A DNA stretch of 45,721 nucleotides from an uncultured Anaeromyxobacter sp. GTDB lineage: Bacteria; Myxococcota; Myxococcia; Myxococcales; Anaeromyxobacteraceae. Location: assembly GCA_903874275.1 (NCBI GenBank), contig CAIQRS010000270.1, positions 1-45,721 of the forward strand. The letters are read 5' to 3'. Shown piece by piece: positions 18,183-27,022 of this stretch. Under the pieces are notes generated by a model. The model searched no databases. It had not been told where the DNA came from and saw only the letters and a program-made list of their open reading frames with translations. The position numbers were made by a program, and so were the translations under genes. Every line of letters starts with the position of its first letter. The first letter of the stretch is position 1.

Positions 18183-21100
18183 CGTTCAGGTAGGTCCGGA
18201 TCTCCCACTCGTTGCCCAGCGCACCCGGGTCGGCCGGATTGGGAAGGTAGCGGTTGGAGAAGCCGTTCAGCGTCCGGTAGGTGCCGCGCAGGCCGATGCG
18301 GGTCTGCGGGGCGGCGATCCACATGGGGATTCCGAAGGAGTAGGAGAGGTCTCCCATGACCTGCACCGGGTAGGTGAGGTTGAAGTCCTTGTAGTAGTCG
18401 TAGGCGCCCCAGTCGTTGAACTTGAGGAAGGCCTGGAGGAGCACCGATCTCCAGGAGGCCTGCCCCTCCAGGCCGTAGCGGTTCACGATCCGTGTGCTGG
18501 GACCGACCGCCTGGGACTGGCCGCCATAGATCTTCCCGGCATACCGGACGTCGGCGTGGGGCGATCCCACCAGCCGCAGCGAGAGGTCCCAGACGTTGGC
18601 CGGCTCCCAGCCCTGGGCGAAGGGCACGCGTTCCAGGGTTCCGCCCGGGATGTAGGTGGACGCGTCGCTGGAGGTCGGCTGGTGACGGAAGGCGAAGTCG
18701 AGGCTCGCCGTCAGGTATCCGTCCTCCCGGGCTGCGTTGTCCCACTGCCACATCCAGGTGCCCGGCGTCGGGTCGAAGGCGATGAGCAGCTCGCCGCCGA
18801 TGGTCTCCCGGTTGCCGCGGACGGCGAAGGGGTCATCGAGGACGTTCCGGGCCGGGAGGCCGGAGTTGCTGGGTCCGGCCCCCTCGATGGGCTTCTGCCA
18901 GAGGAAGTTGGGAGCGAACTGGAACAGCCCCAGGTTGTAGGCGAGGCCGGTGAGGAAGTTGACCTGGTTGCCCGAGCCGGAGTCCTTGAGCGTCCACCCG
19001 GTGAAGGTGTGGTTCTTCTCCCATCCCGTGTCCGCCACGAGCCCCATGTAGGCCCCGGCGCCGTACCAGTGCCAGTTGCCGGACTCGATGGAGAGCTTGG
19101 CCTTGCCGCCGAAGGTGTCACCGACGGTGATCACCTTGGATGCCACCTGGCCTGCCACCTGGTAGCGCTGGCCGACCTTGCCGGTGCTGTTGGGGGCGAA
19201 GATGGTGGAGGCCCCGGACTGCACGACGCCGGCCTGGAGCCGGGCGATGCCCCACTGGGCGCTCAGGGAGAGCGCCGTCTGGCGCTGCTGCTGCTGGGGG
19301 ACGACCGACGAGGTGTTGAGGGCCGTGTTCACGCCCACCTGCTCCTGGTCCACGAAGGTGAGCTCGTAGTCGCCGAAGGCACGCGTGTACTTGAGGAAGA
19401 GGGCCGGGTTGGCGCCCCACCAGAGCTGCGGGCCGTAGGCCACCTTGAGGCCGTCCAGCGCCTTCTTGCCGCTCACCACGAAGCCGCTCGGCGCCGCCGC
19501 GTCGTAGATGTCGATGTCCCGCTGGTTCCAGGCCAGGTTGTTGGCGTAGTAGGCGTCCTGGTAGAGCGTGAAGAAGTCGCCCTCGTGGGACCAGGAGATG
19601 TGTCCCGTGCGGTAGAAGGCGTTCAGGTTGAACCAGGGCTCGTCCCAGTTGATCTTGGCGTCGTAGACCTGCACGCGCTCCAGGTCGTTCAGGGTGACCT
19701 TGGTGCCGGTCGAGGTGGTGAACTCTATCGGGCGTCCGCGCGACTGGTAGAAGATCTCGTCGATGGGGTTGAGGGCCACGCCGGCCAGCACGTTGACGGT
19801 GACGCTGGCGGTCAACTGCTTCACCGGCTGCACCTCGACGCCCACGAAGAAGGACTCCATGTTGCCGAACCCCAGGTACGAGGGGAGAGTCGCCTGGGGG
19901 TGCTGCTTGCTCGGGGTGGTGATGTTCGTGCCGCCGGTGCTGAAGGTGAAGAACTGGAACTCGGCCCTGCTGAGCCGGATGCGCTCGGAGAAGGCGGAGG
20001 CCAGGCTGGCCTGGTTGGCGCGGCCGGTGACCTCGAGCACGGCCGGCTCGATGGCGTTGAAGGTGGCGTGGATGGCGGCGAGGTCGGTGGTGGGCGCGTA
20101 GGGCGGGAGCTTGAAGGCCTCCCGCAGCGCGTAGTAGGCGGCGCGGGGATACAGGTTGAAGAGGCCTCGCTCGTCGGGAGGGCCCTTGGCGCAGACGCCG
20201 AACCACTCCTCGTTCATGTTGTTCTCGCCCTCGACGAAGTCGAACCTGTACCCGCCGTTCGCCCAGGAGGCGTTCGTGTCGTGGACGTCGAGGTTCTCGG
20301 TCTGCTTGTACTTCCACCAGCCGTCGCTCCACTGGAAGGTGAAGCCGCCGACGGCGTTGCCGACGCGCCCCTTGCCGGCCGACTGCTCGTAGATCTCCTG
20401 CCAGTTGGCGAGCAGGTAGATGGCCTGGTTGAGGCCGTCCTCGCGCATCTCCTTGGCGTTGAAGGCGTCGGAGCCGAACTCGGCGAACAGGACCGGGAGG
20501 CCGAGCCTTTCCTGGACGACCTGGAAGAGATCCCCGGCCGACTTGCCCCGGTAGACGTTGGTGCCGAAGACGTCGAGCCCCTTGCACTCCTGGGCGATGA
20601 GGTCGATGTACTGCACGTCACCGTTGGCCATCGTGATCAGGTGGTGGGGGTCGCGCGCCTTGGTCTCGCGGATGATCTCGCCGAAGAGGGAGTAGAGGTA
20701 GCGGGCGCGGCCGGCGTCCCGCTCGCCCACCGGCAGGTTCTCGATCTCGCTGGAGCGCCAGGAGAGGCCGTAGTTGTTCTCGTTGCCGAGCATCCACATG
20801 AGGACGCCGGGCGTGTTCTTGAGGTCGTCCACCATGGCCAGGAACTCCGCCTTGGCGGCGGCGCGGAAGCGCGGGTCCGAGTAGTCGACCTTGTTCTCCG
20901 GGATCCAGACGCCGTCCAAGGTGATGCCGTAGCGCCCCACCGCGTGGTTGACCACGCTGTAGATCCCGTACCGCTCGAAGATGTGCTTCACCCACTTCGC
21001 AGGGATGCCGTCGTAGACGCGGATGGCGTTCACGCCCATGGCCTTCAGGAGCGGCATCTCCCGGGCCAGCGCCGCCTCGATCATGTCGTCGGGCTGCTTC

Positions 21101-21354
21101 CAAAGGCTGAAGTTGTAGTTCGTGCCGATGGGGAAGTAGTCCCAGTTCATGCCGACGACCATGAAGTCCCGTCCGTCGACCTGGATCCGGAATCCCGTTC
21201 CGTCCTTCACGACCTTGGCGTCGCGGCCGCCGCTGGGCGGCAGGCGCGCGGCCTGGGCCGACGCGGCCCCCGGGCAGAGCAGGAGCAGGGCCACCGCCAG
21301 CGCGGGGACTGCCGCGGAGCGCGAACGGGCGAAGATTCTGGGGGACGGATTCAT
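18172..21354 (-). CDS. Clan GH-A glycoside hydrolase fused to a predicted outer-membrane beta-barrel
   Basis: Protein of 1060 residues with a signal peptide (hydrophobic AAVPALAVALLLLCPG, cleavage near residue 33). Residues about 45-410 are a TIM-barrel hydrolase: FMVVGMNWDYFPIG at the first strand, MGVNAIRVYDG, acid/base Glu192 in WMLGNENNYG, and nucleophile Glu292 in LPVLFAEFGSD. This resembles GH2-C/GH5/GH72-like enzymes; I cannot fix the family. From about 450 to the end the sequence is made of alternating short amphipathic strands separated by glycine/asparagine-rich turns (for example ALFLKYTRAFGDYELTFVDQ), ending WEIRTYLNVSL, as in outer-membrane barrels, though the last residue is leucine rather than phenylalanine. 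AGGAGG precedes the ATG, which overlaps the stop of the ATPase gene. A role in trimming or transglycosylating glucan at a channel is inference. Confidence 0.75.
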   Translation of the reverse strand: MNPSPRIFARSRSAAVPALAVALLLLCPGAASAQAARLPPSGGRDAKVVKDGTGFRIQVDGRDFMVVGMNWDYFPIGTNYNFSLWKQPDDMIEAALAREMPLLKAMGVNAIRVYDGIPAKWVKHIFERYGIYSVVNHAVGRYGITLDGVWIPENKVDYSDPRFRAAAKAEFLAMVDDLKNTPGVLMWMLGNENNYGLSWRSSEIENLPVGERDAGRARYLYSLFGEIIRETKARDPHHLITMANGDVQYIDLIAQECKGLDVFGTNVYRGKSAGDLFQVVQERLGLPVLFAEFGSDAFNAKEMREDGLNQAIYLLANWQEIYEQSAGKGRVGNAVGGFTFQWSDGWWKYKQTENLDVHDTNASWANGGYRFDFVEGENNMNEEWFGVCAKGPPDERGLFNLYPRAAYYALREAFKLPPYAPTTDLAAIHATFNAIEPAVLEVTGRANQASLASAFSERIRLSRAEFQFFTFSTGGTNITTPSKQHPQATLPSYLGFGNMESFFVGVEVQPVKQLTASVTVNVLAGVALNPIDEIFYQSRGRPIEFTTSTGTKVTLNDLERVQVYDAKINWDEPWFNLNAFYRTGHISWSHEGDFFTLYQDAYYANNLAWNQRDIDIYDAAAPSGFVVSGKKALDGLKVAYGPQLWWGANPALFLKYTRAFGDYELTFVDQEQVGVNTALNTSSVVPQQQQRQTALSLSAQWGIARLQAGVVQSGASTIFAPNSTGKVGQRYQVAGQVASKVITVGDTFGGKAKLSIESGNWHWYGAGAYMGLVADTGWEKNHTFTGWTLKDSGSGNQVNFLTGLAYNLGLFQFAPNFLWQKPIEGAGPSNSGLPARNVLDDPFAVRGNRETIGGELLIAFDPTPGTWMWQWDNAAREDGYLTASLDFAFRHQPTSSDASTYIPGGTLERVPFAQGWEPANVWDLSLRLVGSPHADVRYAGKIYGGQSQAVGPSTRIVNRYGLEGQASWRSVLLQAFLKFNDWGAYDYYKDFNLTYPVQVMGDLSYSFGIPMWIAAPQTRIGLRGTYRTLNGFSNRYLPNPADPGALGNEWEIRTYLNVSL

Positions 21355-22388
21355 GCCAGCCTCCTGACGAAAAGCGCACTGTCCTGTTCCGGGTAGAGGT
21401 GACAGCGAACCCGGCGGCCGGGCGCGATCACGCGAGAGGATGGATCGCTGGCCGCGCAGGCGTCCAGGACCTCCGCACAGCGGGGGGCGAACGGGCAGCC
21501 GGTCGCCGCGTGCTCCTCGCCCGCCGAGCGCCGCCTGCCGCCCCCCGGGGCCGCCACCCCGATGCCGGAGATCGAGGCGAGCAGGGCGCGGGTGTACGGG
21601 TGCGCCGGCGACTCGAGGAGCGCCCTGCTGGGGCCGTCCTCGACCACGCGCCCCCGGTAGAGGACCAGGATCCGGTCCGCCAGGTAGCGCGCCGCCGCGA
21701 GGTCGTGGGTGATGAGGAGGATGGAAAGCCCTCGATCGCGCTTCAGGGAGGCGAGCAGGTTGAGGACGCCCGTGCGGATGGAGACGTCGAGCATCGAGGT
21801 CGGTTCGTCGGCCACGAGCAGGTCGGGCTGGACCGCAAGCGCCCGGGCGATGGCCACGCGCTGGCGCTGGCCGCCGGAGAGCTCGAAGGGCAGCCGGTCG
21901 ATGAAGTCCTCGGCGGGCAGGAGGCCGACCGTCCGCAGCAGGTCGAGGGCCCGCTCCCGGAGCAGGCCGCCGCCGCCGGCGCCGAATCGCCTCAAGGGCG
22001 GCTCGAGGTGCTCGGAGACCGTGCGCACGGGGTTCAAGGAGCCGAACGGGTCCTGGAAGATCATCTGCACCCGTCCGCGGTAGGCGAGCGAGGCGGCGCG
22101 GGGCTCGCGCTCCAGCACGTCGACTCCGTCGAGCCGGATCTCTCCGGAGTCGGGCTGGTCGAGCCGGAGGAGCAGCCGCGCGATGGTGCTCTTGCCGCTG
22201 CCCGACTCGCCCACCAGTGCGACGGCCTCGCCCCGATCGACCCGGAACGACACCCCCTCGGCGGCGACGACCCTGCGGACGGGCCGGAACGCAGTGCGGG
22301 TGACGAAGGCCTTCTCCAGATCCCGCACCTCGAGCAGGTGGGGGGTCGGAGGGAAGCCGGTTGCTGCGTCACGAGGCACCCAGATCAC
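21351..22388 (-). CDS. ABC transporter ATP-binding protein, DppF/OppF type
   Basis: Cytoplasmic ATPase of 345 residues, first gene of a minus-strand pair. Walker A is GESGSGKST, the signature LSGGQRQRVA, Walker B LLVADEPTSMLD, and the C-terminal oligo_HPY segment contains GCPFAPRCAEVLDAC. It is the natural partner of the DppD-type ATPase at 17217-18182, completing the importer although the genes are on opposite strands 3 kb apart. The start is a GTG at 22388 with a modest GAAGG upstream; a second GTG three codons on is possible. Operator C and a TTGACA promoter lie 35-80 bases upstream. The last codon overlaps the start of the hydrolase-barrel gene, so the two are co-translated. Confidence 0.9.
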   Translation of the reverse strand: MIWVPRDAATGFPPTPHLLEVRDLEKAFVTRTAFRPVRRVVAAEGVSFRVDRGEAVALVGESGSGKSTIARLLLRLDQPDSGEIRLDGVDVLEREPRAASLAYRGRVQMIFQDPFGSLNPVRTVSEHLEPPLRRFGAGGGGLLRERALDLLRTVGLLPAEDFIDRLPFELSGGQRQRVAIARALAVQPDLLVADEPTSMLDVSIRTGVLNLLASLKRDRGLSILLITHDLAAARYLADRILVLYRGRVVEDGPSRALLESPAHPYTRALLASISGIGVAAPGGGRRRSAGEEHAATGCPFAPRCAEVLDACAASDPSSRVIAPGRRVRCHLYPEQDSALFVRRLA

Positions 22389-22422
22389 CTGAGCCTTCTC
22401 GTCGGGGGGAAGGGCAAGCCAC

Positions 22423-22471
22423 GCTTTGTTCGACAGCCGAACAAACTAGCCATGGCGACGTGGGGTGTCAA
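22423..22471 (-). promoter_or_regulatory. Promoter and ROK-type operator C
   Basis: Read on the minus strand, TTGACA (22471-22466) is followed after 17 bases by TAGTTT (22448-22443), which runs into the inverted repeat at 22447-22423. On the plus strand the repeat has arms GCTTTGTTCG and CGAACAAACT with spacer ACAGC. The operator thus covers the -10 box of the promoter for the ATPase and hydrolase-barrel genes. The half-site AGTTTGTT is, from memory, shared with the XylR operator of Bacillus, also a ROK-family target. Confidence 0.8.
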
Positions 22472-22502
22472 GTGCGGCGGCGTCCTGGCGGCGGCGGTCC
22501 GG

Positions 22503-25500
22503 TCAGCAGCCCGGAGCAGTGTGGACGTCGATCCGGCGGACCCGGCCGGTGCGCTCGAAGACGCTCGCCGAGGTCTCCCGGTCGAGCGTGTCCCCGGCCA
22601 CCGGGACGACCCGTCCGTCCGCCAGGGTGAGCTCGATGCGGGGCTCGCCGGAGAGGTGGTAGACCACCGGCACCTGGCAGTAGGTGAAGGCCAGGGTTCC
22701 GGGGGGAAGCTCGATGGCCACCGACTCTCCCCGAAGGTCGAAGGGCTCGAAACGGGCCCGGGAACGGAGGAACTCGCTGCGGCGGAGCAGCAGGGGCCGG
22801 AACTGCAGGCGCCCCTCGCGGACCCGAGCGCCCAGCTCCCCCAGCCGGGTGATGATCTCCTCCTTCACCTCGCCGGTCATCCCGGGCTGCTGCGCACCGG
22901 CGTGGGCCGGGGTGTGGGAGTAGGGGTCCAGCGGGAAGGCCCCGTACACGGCGGGTGACTTGCCGAGCCCCACCACTCCGGAGCGGATCCGGTGATAGCA
23001 GTCGGCGAGGCGCCGCTGCACGGCGGCCGGTGCTCCTGCGTCGGCGGCCGCGAGGGCGCACTCCTGGGTGGCCACGAGCAGCTTGCCGACCATGTGCCAG
23101 TAGATGCTCCCCAGCCCCTCGTACGCGAACATGGTGCCGCTGCGCCCGGTGAAGGCGCGGTGCCGGAACACCCGCTCGTAGACGTCGAGCACCTGGCCGA
23201 TCTCCTCCTCGCCGAGGTCGGGGTGGGAGCTGGCCCGGAGCGCCAGCAGCGCCTCCCGGCATCGATCGCCGTTGGTGAGCCCCTCGGCGAAGCGGAACTT
23301 CCCGTCGGCGTCCCGCACCACGATGCGCGTGTCGCCCGAGGCCGCGAGCGAGGACAGGAGCGGGGAGGAGCGGACGTCCTTCGCAGGGATGAGGCTCTTC
23401 TCGAGGAATCCGGGGAGCTCGCGGTCGGGGTAGAGAAGGTAGCTGTCCTGGTCGGCCCGGTACATCCGGCTCCGCGCCAGCGCGGAGAGGACGCCGTCGG
23501 CCTGCTTCGGATCGAGGGAGCCCGAGCTCAGCACGGCGACCTGCCCCTCCAGCATCTCGTACAGGTGCTCGATGCCGAAGCTCCCATCCGGCCTCGGCAC
23601 CAGCACGTTGTAGGCGTGGAAGAGCCCGTCGGGACGGCGGGCCAGGCCGATGGAGTGGGAGAGGAACCCGGCGGCGAGCGCCGCGACCCGCAGCACCTCG
23701 TCGACCTCGACCGGCGTCCGGCCGGTGAAGCCCCCGCGGTAGACGGCTTCCCGGTAGGTGCTCGCCACCTCGCCGAGCGCCCGCAGCAGGTGGCCGCGGG
23801 AGGCGTCGGAGACCTTCCTCGATCCCAGGATGTCTCGGTGGGCCTCGAGGGCGCCGGCCGTGCCATCCAGCCAGGCGCGCACCTCGTTCGAGAGCGGGAC
23901 CGATCGGCCCCGAAGCGGCCCGAGCAGGCGGGGCAGGAAGGCCAGGTAGCGCTCCAGATGGCAGAGCGTCACCATCGACACGCCGTAGCCCACCAGCGCG
24001 TTGTTGGCGTCGTTCCACTCGGGTCGCTGGGTGTTGAGCCAGATCCCGCCGCCCGGCACGAAGTTGGAGAGCTTCGCCAGCGCGGCCACCAGGAGCTTCT
24101 CGACCAGCCCGACGTGAACGACCGTGCCAGCGTCCTGCAGGAGCTTGCCGTCCGAGCCCATTTCGGCGCAGAGGGCCCGGATCCGGGCGTCCTTCTCCGC
24201 GTCGAAGTGGATGGTGGAGCGGGGGTTCCGCACGATCTCGGCGAACGGGACGATCTCGTAGGGGACGTCGGCGTAGGAGAAGATGTCGCGCTCGAGGAGC
24301 GCCCGCAGCCGCTCGGGGTGGTGGTCGAGCGAGAGCTCGAGGAGCCGGAGCAGGTAGATGATCTGGTGGTCGCCCCAGTAGCCGATGGTGGACCAGGGGT
24401 GGCCCGGGTCGGGCGCCTCCCAGTCGATGCCGTCCTTGGTGATGCGGTACGGGTTGTGGCCGTCCACCGTCGAGGCGTTGACGAACTTGGCGATGATGTT
24501 CTCGACGAACTCGGGGTAGCTGAGGGAGAGCGCCTCCCAGTTCTGGAAGATGTCCCGCCAGTTCCCCTCGAAGTAGAGGACCCGGTTCCCCTCGGCGTCG
24601 CGCACCTGGATGTCGAAGCGGTTCCAGGGCCGGCTGGGGTCGCCGTGCCTGCGGCTGAAGGTGAGGGGGAGGTACTCGTGCGCGAGCCGCTCGAGGTCGG
24701 GATCGCGCAGGGAAGCGGCGCGGGCCAGGAGCGCGGGTCCGGACTCGGTCGCGCCGAGCCCGTCGAGGAAGGCGCCGTGGCGCTCCCCGGTGCGCCGGTT
24801 CGAACGGCGGACGAAGGAGGCGAAGTCGGGGCCGGGGACGTCGTAGCCGTGGACGTAGACGCCGCCGCGCAGGTCGTTGAAGAGGACGTTGCCCACGTGG
24901 TGGGCCGAGGAGAGCCGGTCGGCGGTGAGCTGCAGGGCGTCGGTCGCGGCCACGATCTGGAGGAGGTTCCTACGCCCGGCCGCCGCGTCCTTCCGGACCT
25001 CGGCGATCAGCCGGGCCGGTTGCCGGAGGTGGGAGCGCAGGTCCACGACCTGCCGCTGGGACCGGTCCACGTCGGCCACCATCGCCCACCCCTGCGCGCC
25101 TCCCCCGGGGAGCGTGCAGCGCGACTCGAGCAGGTAGGCCCCGCGTCGCCCCCGGACCTCCGCCTCGGGACGTCCCGGGCGCCCGGCGTCGAAGGTGCCG
25201 AGCCGGTCCGCGGAGAGGTGCACCCGTGGGCGCGGGAGTCCGTGGCTCCACACGGTGCTGGCCTTCAACGACTCGCTGGGCTCGGCGCGATCGACCGGCT
25301 GGGCTGCCAGCGCGTAGAGCGCGAGCGAGGTCCCGGACACGAGCTCGCTCCTCTTGTAGGCATCGAGAAGGCAGCTGAATCCCAGCTGGAGCGCCTCGTC
25401 GACGTTGGCGGGCAGGATGTTCAGGAGGCCGTCGAGGATCTCGACCTCGACCGGGGTCCTCCCCCGGTTCTCGAGCGCGCACTCCCGGACGAACCCGAAC

Positions 25501-25970
25501 CGGTCGCTCGTCGTCCACTCGTAGCGGAAGGTGATCCCCAGGTCCTGGTTGGTCTCCTCCAGGACGAGCCGGTTGCCGACGACGTTCTTGTAGAGCCGGC
25601 GGGTGACGGCGTAGGTGAGCAGATCGGACCCGCGGAAGGGATGCCAGAGCGACCGGCGTCCCCCACGCGTCACCAGCAGGGAGGTGACCGGCCCCGTGAC
25701 CCCCGCGCCGTCGACGAGCTTGTCCTCGGTGACGTAGGGGAAGAGGGCCAGTCCCGGGTTCTTCCGCCCCGCGGTGAGCCCTCCGTTGCTGGCCACGAAG
25801 AGCCAGTGGTCGGAGTCGCTGACCACGCTCACCAGGAACGGGCGCATCCCCTGGGCGCCGTCGATGACGTAGAACTCCTCGCCGAAGACCTCGGCGAAGC
25901 GCCCCTCGACGGGGCGATCCTGCGCGGGGACGGGGCTCCGTCCGAAGAGGATGCCTGCTGGTCGCCGCAT
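22503..25970 (-). CDS. GH94-like glycoside phosphorylase, probably for beta-1,3-glucan
   Basis: Cytoplasmic protein of 1155 residues without signal peptide. The ATG at 25970 (MRRPAGILFG) has GGAG 8 bases upstream; a longer TTG start would lie inside operator D. The N-terminal half has beta-sandwich-like sequence (EEFYVIDGAQGMRPFLVSVV; YEWTTSDRFGFVRECALENR). The central part is helical and resembles GH94-type (alpha/alpha)6 barrels: FEGNWRDIFQNWEAL, STIGYWGDHQIIYLLRLLE, and IWLNTQRPEWNDANNALVG near residues 640-660, where WND fits the catalytic acid motif. Length and context match the GH149 or GH161 beta-1,3-glucan phosphorylases related to GH94; I cannot tell which. It would release glucose 1-phosphate from imported oligosaccharides. 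Operator D lies just upstream. No frameshift is seen. Confidence 0.65.
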   Translation of the reverse strand: MRRPAGILFGRSPVPAQDRPVEGRFAEVFGEEFYVIDGAQGMRPFLVSVVSDSDHWLFVASNGGLTAGRKNPGLALFPYVTEDKLVDGAGVTGPVTSLLVTRGGRRSLWHPFRGSDLLTYAVTRRLYKNVVGNRLVLEETNQDLGITFRYEWTTSDRFGFVRECALENRGRTPVEVEILDGLLNILPANVDEALQLGFSCLLDAYKRSELVSGTSLALYALAAQPVDRAEPSESLKASTVWSHGLPRPRVHLSADRLGTFDAGRPGRPEAEVRGRRGAYLLESRCTLPGGGAQGWAMVADVDRSQRQVVDLRSHLRQPARLIAEVRKDAAAGRRNLLQIVAATDALQLTADRLSSAHHVGNVLFNDLRGGVYVHGYDVPGPDFASFVRRSNRRTGERHGAFLDGLGATESGPALLARAASLRDPDLERLAHEYLPLTFSRRHGDPSRPWNRFDIQVRDAEGNRVLYFEGNWRDIFQNWEALSLSYPEFVENIIAKFVNASTVDGHNPYRITKDGIDWEAPDPGHPWSTIGYWGDHQIIYLLRLLELSLDHHPERLRALLERDIFSYADVPYEIVPFAEIVRNPRSTIHFDAEKDARIRALCAEMGSDGKLLQDAGTVVHVGLVEKLLVAALAKLSNFVPGGGIWLNTQRPEWNDANNALVGYGVSMVTLCHLERYLAFLPRLLGPLRGRSVPLSNEVRAWLDGTAGALEAHRDILGSRKVSDASRGHLLRALGEVASTYREAVYRGGFTGRTPVEVDEVLRVAALAAGFLSHSIGLARRPDGLFHAYNVLVPRPDGSFGIEHLYEMLEGQVAVLSSGSLDPKQADGVLSALARSRMYRADQDSYLLYPDRELPGFLEKSLIPAKDVRSSPLLSSLAASGDTRIVVRDADGKFRFAEGLTNGDRCREALLALRASSHPDLGEEEIGQVLDVYERVFRHRAFTGRSGTMFAYEGLGSIYWHMVGKLLVATQECALAAADAGAPAAVQRRLADCYHRIRSGVVGLGKSPAVYGAFPLDPYSHTPAHAGAQQPGMTGEVKEEIITRLGELGARVREGRLQFRPLLLRRSEFLRSRARFEPFDLRGESVAIELPPGTLAFTYCQVPVVYHLSGEPRIELTLADGRVVPVAGDTLDRETSASVFERTGRVRRIDVHTAPGC

Positions 25971-26013
25971 GTCGCTCCAGGGGGGGCTTGCCCGCTCCAC
26001 AGGATCGGGCGTA

Positions 26014-26063
26014 ACTTTGTTCGCCAACAGAACAAACTAAGCGGCGCCCCCTCGAACTGTCAA
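26014..26063 (-). promoter_or_regulatory. Promoter and ROK-type operator D, between divergent genes
   Basis: The inverted repeat at 26014-26038 has arms ACTTTGTTCG and AGAACAAACT with spacer CCAAC. On the minus strand TTGACA (26063-26058) is followed after 18 bases by TAGTTT (26039-26034), which overlaps the operator, the same arrangement as at site C; this promoter serves the phosphorylase gene (start 25970). The GH17 operon starts divergently at 26108, so the same operator may control it, although I see no clear plus-strand -35/-10 pair. Confidence 0.75.
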
Positions 26064-26107
26064 GGCAGCGAGCAGGACGGCGGGTGGGGCGAAGCCAGGA
26101 GGAACAC

Positions 26108-27022
26108 GTGTCGTTCCCCAGCAAGAATCGCCTGATGGACCGGCCGGTCACCGGCGCGGCCCGCCTCGAGTTCCAGGGCCTGGGACTGTCCGGGCTGGTC
26201 GAGGCTTTCCGGAAGACACTCCAGGAGCGGATCCACGGGATCTGCTTCAGCGCCTACGTGGAGGGGCAGAGCCCGGACCTCCAGACCCAGCTCTCACCCG
26301 ACCAGATCCGGGAGCGGATGGAGATCGTCCGCCCGGCCACGAGGTGGGTCCGGACCTTCTCCTGCACCGACGGCAACGAGCACGCCCCCCGCATCGCCCA
26401 CGAGATGGGGCTGAAGACGCTGGTGGGCGCATGGCTGGGCACGGACCGGGAGAAGAACGAGGCCGAGATCCGGGGGCTCATCGAGGTGGCGCGGGCAGGC
26501 CACGCCGACATGCTCGCGGTGGGCAACGAGGTGCTCTACCGGGAGGACCTGTCGGAGGAGGACCTCGTCGCGGCCATCCGGCGGGTGAAGGACGCCGTCC
26601 CCGGCATCCCGGTGGGCTACGTCGATGCCTACTACCTCTTCCCCCTCCACCCCCGGCTGGTGGACGCCTGCGACGTGATGCTGGTGAACTGCTACCCGTT
26701 CTGGGAGTACTGCAGCCTCGAGCAATCGCTCGGCTACATGAAGGAGATGGTCGCCCGGGTCGAGCGGGTCAGCCTGGGCAAGAAGGTCGTGATCAGCGAG
26801 ACCGGCTGGCCGAGCGCCGGGGAGCCGCTGGGCGGCGCCGTCCCCTCGGAGGAGAACGCGCTCCTCTACTTCCTCAACACCGTCAAGTGGACCCGGGAAG
26901 CGGGCATCGACGTCTTCTACTTCTCCGCCTTCGACGAGGAGTGGAAGGCGAGCCACGAGGGGGACCGGGGCGTCTACTGGGGCCTCTGGGACCAGCGCGG
27001 AAAGCTCAAGTATGGTGCTTGA
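26108..27022 (+). CDS. GH17 beta-1,3-glucanase/transglycosylase, cytoplasmic
   Basis: Enzyme of 304 residues, first of three consecutive GH17 genes. The GTG at 26108 follows AGGAGG (26097-26102); ATG at 26135 is an alternative. No signal peptide is visible. The TIM barrel carries acid/base Glu141 in MLAVGNEVLY and nucleophile Glu231 in KKVVISETGWPSAG, both standard for GH17. The C-terminal AFDEEWKAS and GVYWGLWDQRGKLKYG also match the family. As it should stay in the cytoplasm, its substrate is probably imported beta-1,3-gluco-oligosaccharides, which it could shorten or transglycosylate before phosphorolysis. It starts 138 bases from the divergent phosphorylase gene and overlaps the next GH17 gene by 11 bases. 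Confidence 0.9.
   Translation: MSFPSKNRLMDRPVTGAARLEFQGLGLSGLVEAFRKTLQERIHGICFSAYVEGQSPDLQTQLSPDQIRERMEIVRPATRWVRTFSCTDGNEHAPRIAHEMGLKTLVGAWLGTDREKNEAEIRGLIEVARAGHADMLAVGNEVLYREDLSEEDLVAAIRRVKDAVPGIPVGYVDAYYLFPLHPRLVDACDVMLVNCYPFWEYCSLEQSLGYMKEMVARVERVSLGKKVVISETGWPSAGEPLGGAVPSEENALLYFLNTVKWTREAGIDVFYFSAFDEEWKASHEGDRGVYWGLWDQRGKLKYGA

Noticed and set aside
13646-22388. Reading the ABC system as a peptide transporter
   Set aside because: The family name suggests peptides, but all neighbours are glucan enzymes, the operators are shared, and this family has known oligosaccharide members. The peptide alternative stays possible but is less likely.
18556-26135. Two long plus-strand open frames (about 950 and 1050 codons) opposite the hydrolase-barrel and phosphorylase genes
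   Set aside because: High GC keeps antisense frames open. The minus-strand proteins have catalytic motifs, ribosome-binding sites and conserved lengths; the plus-strand ones have none.
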